Source: Dama dama (Eukaryota; Chordata; Mammalia; Artiodactyla; Cervidae). Taken from it: a DNA stretch of 64,000 bases. Below, one piece after another: positions 1 through 10,126 of this stretch. The notes under the pieces were generated by a model. The model was given only the letters and a program-made list of their open reading frames with translations. It searched no databases and was not told the DNA's origin. Made by a program: the position numbers and the translations under genes. The stretch spans positions 62,400,001 through 62,464,000 of the forward strand of contig NC_083691.1 in assembly GCF_033118175.1 (NCBI RefSeq), written 5' to 3'. Every line of letters begins with the position of its first letter. The first letter of the stretch is position 1.

Positions 1-2385
1 CACACACTCCATGATCCCCCCAGGCTTTTTCTTTCCCCCTTGAGTACAAGTGTTAGTTTCAAGAAAAGAAATGCATGTAAAGTTCAGTAAATCTGGGGAG
101 GATGGCTCTAAGATTTTGACTCATGCCCTGATTTTCATCCAAGCCATTGAAAGGTAAGGCTGGAAAATAGCCAAGGGAGAATTTTTCCCACTGTGTCCAG
201 TGACTTCATCAATTCCTCGCTCTACTGCAGGAGAAGTGAAGCCTTTTCCTTAGCAGGGTCTCACTTAGCAAACCCTGACTGTGGAGTCCTGTGGAGTACC
301 CTATTAGGGGGTGCCTCCAAGACAGTACTCTAGAGAGGCATTCCTTTTGTGAACACGCTTCAGAATCCTTAATATGCTGAAGATGCATGCCTTGTAGCTA
401 CATGATGGTCTGAGGATCAATGGTCACTTGAAGGCCCACTAAATTTCTCAATCTGGACAATGTCCTTCACTCAACTTAGCTGAAGGTTCTTTGATCAAAT
501 GTCATTTCCTAGGAGGTTTGAAAGGTGTGGAAAGCAAGACAAAAGTTCCAACCTCTGGCTTTCTGGAAGAGTCTCATCTCTTGCTGTCTATTTTTAAATG
601 GCCGTTCTCTTCCAATACCCCCAGGCTACTGGGGAAACTCATCAGAGGTTTCAGTTTGTAGATGCCAAGGTCAATACTGCTTTCTTAGCATCCACATCCC
701 ACAGGTCCTGAATCCCTACAGGTTCAAGGAAGGTTGTCAAGTCTGGAGGGGTCCTCACACTACTCCAAGTTTCATAAGCAATTTAAGTCTTCAGCCTAAA
801 ACCAGGGGCCTGGCTGACAGACTCTTTTCACATCCCTTCCAGCTCTAGGAGTCCAGATTTTAGCTCAGGCCCAAATAATTCTTTAGTGAAAAAGTGAAAC
901 TTCTGTTCTAGCTAATTCAGTCTTCGGCACATTTGCTACTGTTTTTTAGAAGCCAGAGGCGATTTACAAGGGAACTTGCAAAGCCATTTTGCCTGAACAA
1001 ATTCTCCATCTGGTGATTCACTGAACATGATCTCATATTTCTTAAAGGAAGAAACAAGGAATGGACTTAGAAGGCCTCATGTTGATGTTTACCTGCCAAG
1101 ACTTCTTATGCTGCTGACACTCTATTTGTAAATCTACATCGAAAATCACTCTTTGGGTACAATTTCCCACTATTCCTTCACTCCTAGCTGTCTTAGGTCA
1201 ACGAAGCTGTAAGTTGGGGCCCTGTCCACATACAAATACTGGAATCGCTGAAATCTGGGGAGAATTTTGTAAAAAGAATTTGTGTTATATTTCATGAGAC
1301 CCATGAAAGAGTCTGAGTATTTTTTAGTCAGTTGTTCTGTGGTTCTTCAGAACAATACTGCTGCTAGGGCACTTCACATCACCTCCTGCAGAAAGCGTAA
1401 GGGTAGACAGAGCGCTTTGTTACAGGAAGAAGAAAAACAGGACCCATTAGGGTGGAGGGGTTACTATGACATCACACAGGCTCTGCTGATCCTTCTGGGA
1501 TACTCTCAATCTACCAGACCACCTTCTCCCCCGACCCTAGGCCTTTATCTTCTCCTCCTCCTGATTACTAACACACCCTTGGTGGTCTACTGGTGTCCCT
1601 GCAGCTTTTGTGATGAACCTGTTGATTTCTGTGCTTCTTCTGATTTCCTAAAGCCAGATTTCCCTTTCCATTTGATGACCCACTGTCTCTTCACTCACTG
1701 ATTGCACCACCTCTGATTCTGCTCTCTAGGTAAAATCTTTCTCCAACAATTTGGATTGCCTTCTAGTCAGTTTGTGCCTAGGAAAAAGAGAGTGCTCGTG
1801 GCTCCCACCCCTTCTCCAGTGCTGCTTTCTTAAGACCACATACTGGTTCTCATTCAGCTGATTTTCTTTGTGTTTCCATTCTTTAATCCATAATTCTCTC
1901 TCTGTGACCCTTGTTGCTATTTGACTTTGGATCTTTCTTTTTATAGGCCTCCTATCCTGTTAACTCTGGAGGACAGAATCTAGGCCAGATATATGTAGAA
2001 AGAGGGCTAAGAAAAAGATAAGAGGCACTGATCGGGCCAAGAAGGGGTGCAAGCTCACAGGACGCAAGGACATGGAAACATTGCATATAATCTGACATAG
2101 GAAAACATACCAGAATTGCACTCATTCACTGATAGATGTAAACATTATTTAATCAGCTCAACAGTTGTCTGTAATAAATATTTATAAATAAACAAATATG
2201 TTTTAAAAGGTTGATCAAGGTTATTTTTTTTCTCTTTGTGTAGGAACCCTAGACTTATACAACCATCCTCCAACACAGATGTAAAATCAACATTTCCTGA
2301 GCCAAAGACACTTGTCTCTTGTATTCCCTGACTGAACTAGGGCACAGCATGACAAGTTTGAGGTTTTTGCCTAGATTATCATGTA
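1..2385. other. Unidentified non-coding sequence
   Basis: I recognise no gene or repeat here. The open frames are short (the longest are 107 codons at 525-848 and 139 codons at 1282-1701), show no domain or family resemblance, and have no splice-site arrangement I would defend. Base composition is more balanced than in the AT-rich parts further on. It is most likely intergenic or intronic DNA; a non-coding regulatory element cannot be excluded by reading alone. Confidence 0.5.
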
Positions 2386-2780
2386 AGAATTCATCCATTC
2401 ATTTATTTATTCAATCAATTGATCATTGAACTGACATTTATTGAACAAGAACCTATATGTGCCAAGCATTGTTCTCAGTACTCCAGAAATAAAAGTGAAT
2501 AAACCAAAGTCTCTTTTCTCATTCAAATTATTTATTAGAGGTGTAGGTTGAAGGGAGACATACATATTCTTTCAGGGGTTGATGAATTCTTTGAAAAAAA
2601 AATCAGGTGGCTAAAGAGACAGAAAGCAATGGGGAGCGAAGTTACATCATTAAGCAGAATGGCAGACAAAGTCTTCTACTTATTAAGGTATTATTTGAGT
2701 GAATAAATTGTAGAGATAAGCCATGTGGAAATCTAGAAGAAAAAGGCCTTAGGAAATGGGAGCAGGAGATCAATAATCCT
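2386..2780 (+). repeat. Ancient mammalian interspersed repeat, family uncertain
   Basis: The segment opens with an ATTCA/TTTATT-rich stretch followed by a 'gccaagcattgttctcagta' motif and then AAATAAAAGTGAATAAA. This succession is typical of very old, mammal-wide dispersed repeats. A second copy of the same general type lies at 41640-42300. I cannot assign the family by eye (L2-like or an old DNA transposon are possible). Confidence 0.4.
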
Positions 2781-3054
2781 CAAGCTTAAGAGTTCCTGGT
2801 ATATTCAGAAAACAGCAAAATTTGGATCCATTTAGTAGGTCCATCACCTATGAGCACCAATAGACATTGTAATTTCCAAGAAATACTATCAACTTCATTG
2901 TGATCACCTGTTTATTGCTTATTTTTCCCTCTAGGCAACACATAACATGAAACAGGAAATACGATTGCTTGGTTTACCCCTGCCTCCTAGTGCTTGCTGG
3001 ATATCCAGTACATCAGAGGTTCACCATAAATAGTAATCAAATGAATGAGTGGAT

Positions 3055-3146
3055 GTCTGAATAAACTGCCCTATAAAATGAGATAATGCACATAAATCTT
3101 TTAGCTCAGTGCCAGACATATACTACACATTTAATGGATTCCAGGG
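3055..3146 (+). repeat. MIR SINE, 3' part
   Basis: The sequence runs AAAATGAGATAATGCACATA, then TTTTAGCTCAGTGCCAGACATA, then ACACATTTAATGG. This matches the second half of MIR (AAATGAG, AGTGCCTGGCACATAGTA, CTCAATAAATG) with the divergence expected of an ancient copy. Ends are approximate. Confidence 0.6.
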
Positions 3147-3304
3147 ACAATATGTTGCTGCTGATGCAGGTGATGATGATACAACCCAAGAGAAGCTGAA
3201 CTTCTTCCTGAAGATGGAGACACTGCTCCTGGCCTGTGGGTAGACCAGTGCAGCGGGAAGCTCACTTTAAGTGCTTCTTGCTGAAATCTGCCCATTTGGT
3301 TAGT

Positions 3305-3500
3305 GCCCTATCTGTCCCCAGTGGTAAAGAATCTGCCTGACAATGCAGTAGACACAAAAGACATGGGTTCGATCTCTGGGTCAGGAAGATCCCCTAGAAG
3401 AGGAAGCAGCAACCCAGTCCAGTATCTTTGCCTGGAATATTCCACGGACAGAGGAGCCTGGTGGGCTATAGTCCATGGGGTTGCAAAGAGGCATACATGA
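3305..3500 (+). mobile_element. Bov-tA SINE, 5'-truncated
   Basis: A tRNA-derived head is present from about GGTAAAGAATCTGCC onward, with a B-box-like GGTTCGATCTC at about 3366-3376. It is followed by the Bov-A body (CCAGTATCTTTGCC... CCATGGGGTTGCAAAG). The first bases of the head, including the A box, are lost. No target duplication could be seen. A 65-codon frame across it is only the SINE body read through. Confidence 0.85.
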
Positions 3501-3659
3501 GTGAGCATGCACATATGCATTATTATGCATATATATCTAGCCCCAATGATAGCTGTAGCAGCAACAAATGCATCTATAATGATATTAATATATAAGAAAT
3601 CCAACTATATAGCTAAGAACATGAAAGCAGAACTATTCAACTCTTAATTTTCTATGGCC

Positions 3660-3887
3660 TTCTAAATAAGAGGCTTTCCTAGTAGCTCAGACGGTAAAGG
3701 ATTTACCTGCAATGCAGGAGACCCGGGTTCATTCCCCAGGTCAGGAAGATGCCCTGGAGAAGGAAATGGCAACCCTGTCCAGTATTCTTGCCTAGAAAAT
3801 CCCATGGACAGGGGATCCTGGTGGGCTGCATTACCTGGGGTCGCAAAGAGTTGGACATGACTGAGTGGCTAGCACTTTCTAAACAAG
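3660..3887 (+). mobile_element. Bov-tA SINE, full length, with 11-bp target duplication
   Basis: A complete copy fills 3671-3876: tRNA-like head (GTAGCTCAGACGG as A box, GGTTCATTCCCC as B box), then the BovB-derived body ending at GCTAGCAC. It is flanked by TTCTAAATAAG (3660-3670) and TTCTAAACAAG (3877-3887), an 11-bp duplication with one mismatch. That length equals the BovB duplications in this window, fitting mobilisation by BovB enzymes. Confidence 0.9.
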
Positions 3888-4157
3888 GAATAAAGTCTTC
3901 AGAGAGAAAACAAATTATGTCAAATGGACAGTACCTTCCAAATGAGGAGTTAGGAAAGAAAACTAATACCTACAAACCTACTTGGAGTCCAGCAGATGTT
4001 ACTGCAAATATCTAGTCCTCACAACTTTTGAAGCATCACATACAACAGTGGACATCTCAGTTTTAAAATAAGGGAGGGATGTGTATCTCAGAAACTGAAG
4101 AAAGGTCACACTGTCAAGAGTCAAGAAACATTCTGGGGTTGACAGTAAGTAAAGCAA

Positions 4158-4325
4158 ATCAAGTGTTAGTCACTCAGTCGTGTCCAACTCTTTGCACCGC
4201 CACAGACTGTAGCCCACCAGGCTCCTCTGTCCATGGGGATTCTCCAGCAAGAATACTGGAGTGGGTTGCCATTCTGTTCCACAGGGGATCTTCCTGGCCC
4301 AGAAATCAAACTTGGGTCTCCTGCA
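4158..4325 (-). mobile_element. Bov-tA SINE, truncated
   Basis: Read on the minus strand this gives the end of the tRNA head (GGAGACCCAAGTTTGATTTC) and then the Bov-A body down to GACTGAGTGACTAACACTTG. The start of the tRNA head is missing. It lies 270 bp from the plus-strand copy at 3671, so the two could pair in a transcript. Confidence 0.85.
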
Positions 4326-4570
4326 AATAGTGATGATCAAATTGCATATATGTGGAATATTAGAACTGACAAGTTTTGTTCAAACTATCAAAGCTCCTTT
4401 AATCCTTCACTTCATAAAGGAACTCAGACTGGCTGGAATGTTTCTCCCGAACTCATGCCATCAGTGACAGGACCAGGAGAACTTGTCTTCTGACCCAGAG
4501 TTAGGTGTTCCTTCCATTAATCTCTATAGCCCCTAACTGGGCTCCTTATTTCCATTCTTGTTCTTCTATG

Positions 4571-4681
4571 ATCCATTCTATCAGTTCAGTTCCATTGTTC
4601 AGTCATGTCTGACTCTTTGCAACCCAGTGGACTGCAGCACGCCAGGCTTCCCTGTCCGTCACCAACTCCAATCCATTCTAT
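4571..4681 (-). mobile_element. Extremely 5'-truncated BovB tail (89 bp) with perfect 11-bp target duplication
   Basis: On the minus strand 4582-4670 reads as the last ~90 bases of BovB (GTTGGTGACGGACAGGGAAG ... GACTGAACAATGGAACTGAACTG). Both sides carry the perfect 11-mer ATCCATTCTAT (4571-4581 and 4671-4681), so this is an independent insertion and not a fragment of a larger element. It could instead come from a Bov-A2-type SINE, which shares this tail. Confidence 0.85.
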
Positions 4682-6171
4682 ACACAGTGTCAAAATGATC
4701 TAAAGTTAAAGCTCTGATTATTTTATTGTGCCTAATAAACTTTTAGTGCTTTCTTGCTGCAATTAAAGTCAAATTTTTCATATTGGTCTATACAGTACTT
4801 CTCTAACATAAAATAAAGCCTGGCACATAGTAGGCAATAGTGAACAAATAAACTCCTTTTTCCTCCAAATAATATCATAAAGTTGGTCAATCAAGGTAAA
4901 TTTGAAGAAACAGCTTGTTTAAATAAAATGTTCAACAATATATTCTCCAAAATTAATGTACATGATAAAATGCAAGCTGGGTGAAAGTGGATTAACTGAA
5001 TTTAATGATCAGACCCAAATAATTTATTTTCACCTCCATCATCTAGTAGATTACTTGTAGCTCCTTGTTGACTGAGCTTCATTAAACCTGTTTACCAATG
5101 ATTTTGGTGACAACACAGAAAGGAAGCTTATGAAATCTGAATGACACAAAGCTGGAAAGGATAGTAAAAATAACAATCAACCTTCAAAACTGTTCTGACA
5201 GGCTGGAATTCCAAGTAAATTCCAATAAAATGAAATTTAATAGTGATAAATGCAACATTCTGCATAAAAGTTCAAATATTAATTGCATAATATAGGATGG
5301 AGAAACTTGGCTTGGCAGAAAATCATGTGAAAAAGATCTGGAGGATTTAGCTGACCACAACTTTAATAAGACCCATCAGTATGTGGTAGATGCCTTTAAA
5401 AATTCACATTCATAGGTTGCATTAGTACAAGCCCTTTTTCTAAATTATAGCTAGTAATCACTTTCCTAACCTCTGTAGCTCAGACCACATCCGGAGTTTG
5501 TTGTTCAGTCCTGGGTGCCATATTTTAAGAGGGACACTTAATCCAGGGAACAAAACCAAGATGGAGAAAGTTGGATAAGCAAGCCATGGTTGAAATGATT
5601 GAAATCCAAAATCAGACCAGTATTTTAAGTCTCAAGAGATATTAATAAAAAAAGCTTCATTTTTTGCTGTTCTGGAATCAGAATGTGAACTAATGACTTT
5701 AAGTGGGTATTAAGTATACTCTTACTGACAGAAAAATTTTGAATCAATGAATAAGTGGCTTAAAGGAGGAAAGAAACTGTCACTGAACAAGGGGAGAAAT
5801 TATGCGTACCTGGAGTAGTTTTACAACAGAACAGCCACCTGAATGAGTTGGGATGCATGAACTATTTGCCACTGGAGGTTGTCAAAGCAACAAAAGATAA
5901 ACTTCCAAAAGTTAGAAACACTGAGTGACTATATAAGGCTCTGTAGCTAGCATGTCTAAACTAAGCAACTTTCTTCACCTTGCTAGTTGTCCAAGGTGGT
6001 CCCTTTCACTTCCACAGTCAACATATATGGAATACAGTATATAGAATCAGCCACCTTAAAATTGAAGTCATTTTCCAAGAAATGTGCCTTATTGTACCCA
6101 AATAAATATTCAGATGTTATTCTGGAGCCTACAGAAAAGGAAAAAAAAATTTAAAAAAAAAAACAAAAAAA
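4682..6171. other. Unidentified AT-rich sequence
   Basis: No coding frame of interest. A short CCTGGCACATAGTAGGCAAT motif at about 4819-4838 resembles the 3' end of MIR or L2. An A-rich run at 6138-6170 abuts the BovB that follows. Otherwise I see nothing identifiable. Confidence 0.45.
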
Positions 6172-8140
6172 CTTTGTCATTATGACACTAATATCACCAG
6201 ACCACCTCCACGAAAAAGAAATGCAAAAAGGCAAAATGGTTGTCTGACGAGGCCTTACAAATAGCTGAGAAAAGAAGAGAAGCTAAAGGCAAAGGAGAAA
6301 AGGAAAGATATACCCATTTGAATGCAGAGTTCCAAAGAATAGCAAGGAGAGATAAGAGAGCCTTCCTCAGTGACCAGTGCAAAGAAATAGAGGAAAACAA
6401 CAGAATGGGAAAAGACTAGAGATTGCTTCAAGAAAATCAGAGATACCAAGGGAACATTTCATGCAAAGATGAGCACATTAAAGGACAGAAATGGTATGGA
6501 CCTAATAGAAGCAGAAGATATTAAGACGAAGTGGCAAGAATACATAGAAGAACTATACAAAAAAAAGATCTTCATGACCCAGATAACCATGATGTTGCGA
6601 TCACTCACCTAGAACCAGACATCCTGGAATGTGAAGTCAAGTGGGCCTTAGGAAGCATCACTACAAACAAAAGCTAGTGGAGGTGATGGAATTCCAGTTG
6701 AGCTATTTCAAATCCTAAAAGAGGATGCTGTGAAAGTGCTTCGCTCAATATGCCAGCAAATCTGGCAAACTCAGCAGTGACCACAGGACTGGAAAAGGTC
6801 CGTTTTCATTCCAATCCCAAAGAAAAGCAATGCTAAAGAATGTTCAAACTACCACACAATTGCACTCATCTCACACGCTAACAAAGTAACGTTCAAAATT
6901 CTCCAAGCCAGGCTTCAATACTACATGAACTGTGAACTTCCAGATGTTCAAGCTAGATTTAGAAAACTCAGAGGAACAAGAGATCAAACTGCCAACATGC
7001 ACTGGATCATCAGAAAAGCAAGAGAATTCTAGAGAAACATTTACTTTTGCTTTATTGACTATGCCAAAGCCTTTGACTGTGTGGATCATACAAACTGTGA
7101 AAAATTCTGCAAGAGATGGGAACACTAGACCACCTGACCTGCCTCCTGAGAAATCTGTATGCATGTCAGGAAGCAACAGTTAGAACTGCATATGGAACAA
7201 CAGACTGTTTTCCAAATAGGAAAAGGGGTAGGTCAAGGCTGTATATTGTCACCCTGCTTATTTAACTTATATGCAAAGTACATCATGTGAAATGCCATGC
7301 TGGATGAAGCACAAGCTGGAATCAAGACTGCCAGGAGAAATACCAATAACCTCAGATAAACAGAAGACACCACCCTTATGACAGAAACTGAAGAAGAACT
7401 AAAGAGCCTCTTGATGAAAGTGAAAGAGGAGAGTGAAAAAGTTGGCTTAAAGCTCAACATTCAGAAAACTAAGATCATGGCATCAGGTCCCATCACCTCA
7501 TGGGAAATAGATGGGGAGACAGTGGAAACAGTGTCAGACTTTATTTTTTGGGGCTCCAAAATCACTGCGGATGGTGACTGCAGCCATGAAATTAAAAGAC
7601 GCTTACTCCTTGGAAGGAAAGTTATGACCAACCTAGACAGAATATTAAACAGAGACATTACTTTACCAACAAATGTCCGTCTAGTCAGAGCTATGGTTTT
7701 TCCAGTAGTCATGTATGGATGTGAGAGTTGGACTATAAAGAAAGCTGAGCACTGAAGAATTGATGCTTTTGAACTGTGGTGTTGGAGAAGACTCTTGAGA
7801 GTGCCTTGGACTGCAAGGAGATCCAACCAGTCCATTCTAAAGGAAATCAGTCCTGAATATTCAATGGAAGGACTTATGCTGAAGCTGAAAGTCCAATACT
7901 TTGGCTACCTGATGTGAAGAACTGACTCATTGGAAAAGACCCTGATGCTGGGAGAGATTGAAGGCAGGAGGAGAAGGGGATAAGAGAGGAGGAGATGTTT
8001 GGATGGCATCACCAACGCTTTGGACCTGAGTTTGAGTATGCTCCAGGAGTTGGTGATGGACAGGGAAGCCTGACCTGCCGCAGTCCATGGGATCATAAAG
8101 AGTCAGACATGACTGAGCAAGTGAACTGACTGAACTGAAC
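6172..8140 (+). mobile_element. BovB LINE (RTE clade), 5'-truncated, decayed
   Basis: The element starts inside the linker between the endonuclease and reverse-transcriptase domains (about 6190, reading CCGAAAAAG-like sequence then GAAATGCAAAAAGGCAAAATGG) and runs to the typical tail GTGAACTGACTGAACTGAAC. It codes for the reverse-transcriptase half of ORF2, broken by many stops and shifts. The catalytic YADD box is destroyed: at 7357-7368 it reads TAA ACA GAA GAC, a stop followed by T-E-D. No target duplication is clear. This is one of the more diverged BovB copies in the window. Confidence 0.9.
7378..7755 (+). pseudogene. BovB ORF2 fragment: thumb and C-terminal region
   Basis: A 125-codon open stretch follows directly on the ruined YADD box in the same frame. 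It contains the motif-D-like segment GLKLNIQKTKIMAS, the IDGETVETVSDFIF segment, and the conserved MYGCESWTIKKAEH just before an in-frame TGA that replaces an Arg-type codon in other copies. The open run is a surviving piece of the RTE-type reverse transcriptase, not an independent gene. Confidence 0.85.
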
Positions 8141-8183
8141 ACAAAGCTTAACAACCCAGAATAAAAATAAAAATATTAACGTA

Positions 8184-8315
8184 TTGGGAAATCCTTGGTG
8201 GTCTAGAGGTTATGACTCAGTGCTTTCACTACAAGAGGCCTGGGTTCAATCCCTGGTAGGGGAACTAAGATCCCACAAGAAAAACTCTGCAAACAAGCAA
8301 ACAAACAAAAAACAG
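8184..8315 (+). mobile_element. CHR-type tRNA-derived SINE (artiodactyl)
   Basis: The head reads TTGGGAAATCCTTGGTGGTC then GTTATGACTCAGTGCTTTC, with a B box GGTTCAATCCCTGG and the diagnostic GGGGAACTAAGATCCCACA, and ends in a (CAAA)n-like tail. This is the CHR layout (tRNA head, short unrelated body, A-rich tail). It lacks the BovB-derived body of Bov-tA. Confidence 0.8.
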
Positions 8316-8429
8316 ACCTGTTAAAGTAGTATTGCAGAAGGGTTCAGTGTTAGGATGTCCTCATCACTCACCATTACAATCTTCTTTGTTTAGAGAATAA
8401 TAGGAAGCATGGGCTTCAATTCACACATT

Positions 8430-9487
8430 AGACACACCAACCCTGGGGTCCAACACCAGGATGATGAGCCCCCTCATAGCTGATGTGGAAACGAGTGAGG
8501 GTAACCAAGGGGCTGTGAGAAACTGAGATTGCTCTTGCAGACTGTGTGCAAAGACTCACCTGCTCTAAGTCACAGTGTGAAAGCAGCAGATTGAGAACTG
8601 CCTGGGGCACTGGCCACATGCCAGGACCACTCCAGCCACTCCCCAGCCATCCTGCTCCAGTTCCTCTTGCTCCAGCTAGGTTCCCCACTAAGGTGGAGGC
8701 TGCCATTACCAATGACAGGACATATACTTTGAAGGAACAGAGCTGACTCGGGCTGCGGACCTGTCTGTGGCCACTGGGAGTATGTGCAGAGGTGCGTATG
8801 TTCAGCAGGGAGTGAAACGAGCTTGAGAATGGAGACCCCCATCACCAGGGTGTGTGTCCCTGGGCACACCTGGAAAGGACTGAAACAAGCTCAATAGTGT
8901 GGCACCAACCCAGCCTCTAATCAAGCACATAGGAAAAATAAATGCAACTAGCACAGAACTGCAGCCCCAAGCCCTCAGGTCCTGGCTGTGCCCCAAAGCA
9001 AGGTGGAGATAGCCATTACACTCAGGAGAAACCCAACTTCCTGAGGACTCCTGTTCCAGTCCCTAGGGTCTTGCCCACCCCTACCCCCCACCACAACAGG
9101 GTTGTGATGGCTTGAGCATAGAAGCCCTGGTTTGCATCTGGCTCTGGTCTAGCCTCTCCAAGCCCTAACGAGGCCATGGCGGCCAGTACTCCCCCAGTGG
9201 AAGACATAACCCTTGCTCACTTTAGATCCAGTTCTCCCACCAAAGTCCCTGGGCACACATGGACTAAATAGGGATGCTTCCACATAAGGACATGCCTTTA
9301 AGACTGTAACAGGCAACTGTTTCACCTAATTTCATAGAAAAAAGAGAAAGTTAAATAAAACAAGAAGAAAGATAAATGTTTCTAATGAAAGAAAAAAAAA
9401 ACTCTGAGGAGAAAACCTGAATGAAACACATGAATAATTTATCTGTTAAAGAGTTCAAAGCAATAATAAGAATGCTAACTGAACTGA
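8430..9487 (+). mobile_element. L1 5' UTR and start of ORF1 (first half of a split L1)
   Basis: This is a GC-richer stretch with 5'-UTR-like character. Around 9269-9345 it reads GGGATGCTTCCACATAAGGAC and CAACTGTTTCACCTAATTTC, which I recognise from artiodactyl L1 5' UTRs. The ORF1 N-terminal segment follows (AATTTATCTGTTAAAGAGTT, AATAAGAATGCTAACTGAAC). The sequence breaks off at 9487 where a BovB is inserted and resumes at 12973 with the next ORF1 codons. The 5' limit is approximate. Confidence 0.75.
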
Positions 9488-9740
9488 CGAGCTACCACAT
9501 GCACGAGGTCAGGGGCGGCGGCCGAGAGGAGCAACCCCACTTCCAAGGAGTGGTGGCTGCGTGGGCACAGGAGGGCCGAGAGGAGCTACTCCACATTCAA
9601 GGTCAGGAGGGGTGCCATGAGGGGACACCCCTTGTCCAAGGTAAGGAGCAGTGGCTGCGCATTGCTGGAGCAGTGGTAAGAGATACCCCACGTCCAAGGT
9701 AAGAGAAACCCAAGGAAGATGGTAGGTGTTGCGAGAGGAC
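9488..9740 (+). repeat. Degenerate repeats in the BovB 5' region
   Basis: A TCCAAGG/TTCAAGG core recurs at 9542, 9596, 9635 and 9693, each followed by AG(T/G)- or TAAG-type sequence, with spacings of 54, 39 and 58 bases; GTGGCTGCG also recurs. The block is clearly richer in G+C and CpG than its surroundings. In RTE elements the 5' end carries the promoter, so this may be the BovB promoter region; that role is inferred. The second full-length copy (55.3-55.5 kb) keeps fewer units. Confidence 0.7.
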
Positions 9741-9832
9741 ATCAGAGGACAGACACACTAAAACCATCATCACAGAAAACTAGCCAATCTTATCCAGGAC
9801 CACAGTCGTGTCTAACTCAATGAAACTAAGCC

Positions 9833-10126
9833 ATGCCATGTGGGGCCACCCAAGACGGATGGGTCATGGTGGAGAGGTCTGACAGAATGTGGTCCACTGG
9901 AGAAGGGAATGGCAAACCACTTCAGTATTCTTGCCTTGAGAACCCCATGAACAGTATGAGAAGGCAAAATGATAGGATACTGAAAGATGAACTCCCCAGG
10001 TCAGTAGGTGCCCAATATGCTACCGGAGATCAGTGGACAAATAACTCCAGAAAAAATGAAGGGATGGAGCCAAAGCATAAACAACACCCAGTTGTGGATG
10101 TGACTAGTGATAGAAGCAAGGTCTGA
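9833..10126 (+). CDS. BovB upstream ORF (97 codons), N-terminal to the endonuclease
   Basis: This is an intact frame from the first usable ATG (context AAGCCATGC, stops just upstream) to TGA at 10124-10126. It begins MPCGATQDG and ends DRSKV. It is basic and hydrophilic, with no domain I recognise. The antisense copy at 54942-55235 is also open over the same 97 codons: by my count 14 base differences and 7 amino-acid differences. The frame continues after the TGA straight into the endonuclease (IGTWNVRS), so it may be the N-terminus of one long ancestral protein. The internal segment KPLQYSCLENPM is also found in translated Bov-tA bodies. Confidence 0.7.
   Translation: MPCGATQDGWVMVERSDRMWSTGEGNGKPLQYSCLENPMNSMRRQNDRILKDELPRSVGAQYATGDQWTNNSRKNEGMEPKHKQHPVVDVTSDRSKV

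Noticed and set aside
525..1701. Open frames of 107 and 139 codons (525-848, 1282-1701)
   Set aside because: No domain, no signal peptide or compositional mark of a real protein, and no splice context I could defend; lengths are compatible with chance in DNA of this composition.
8430..9487. GC-rich stretch that looked like a CpG island or gene promoter
   Set aside because: It reads as an L1 5' UTR that continues into L1 ORF1, so its composition is explained by the element.
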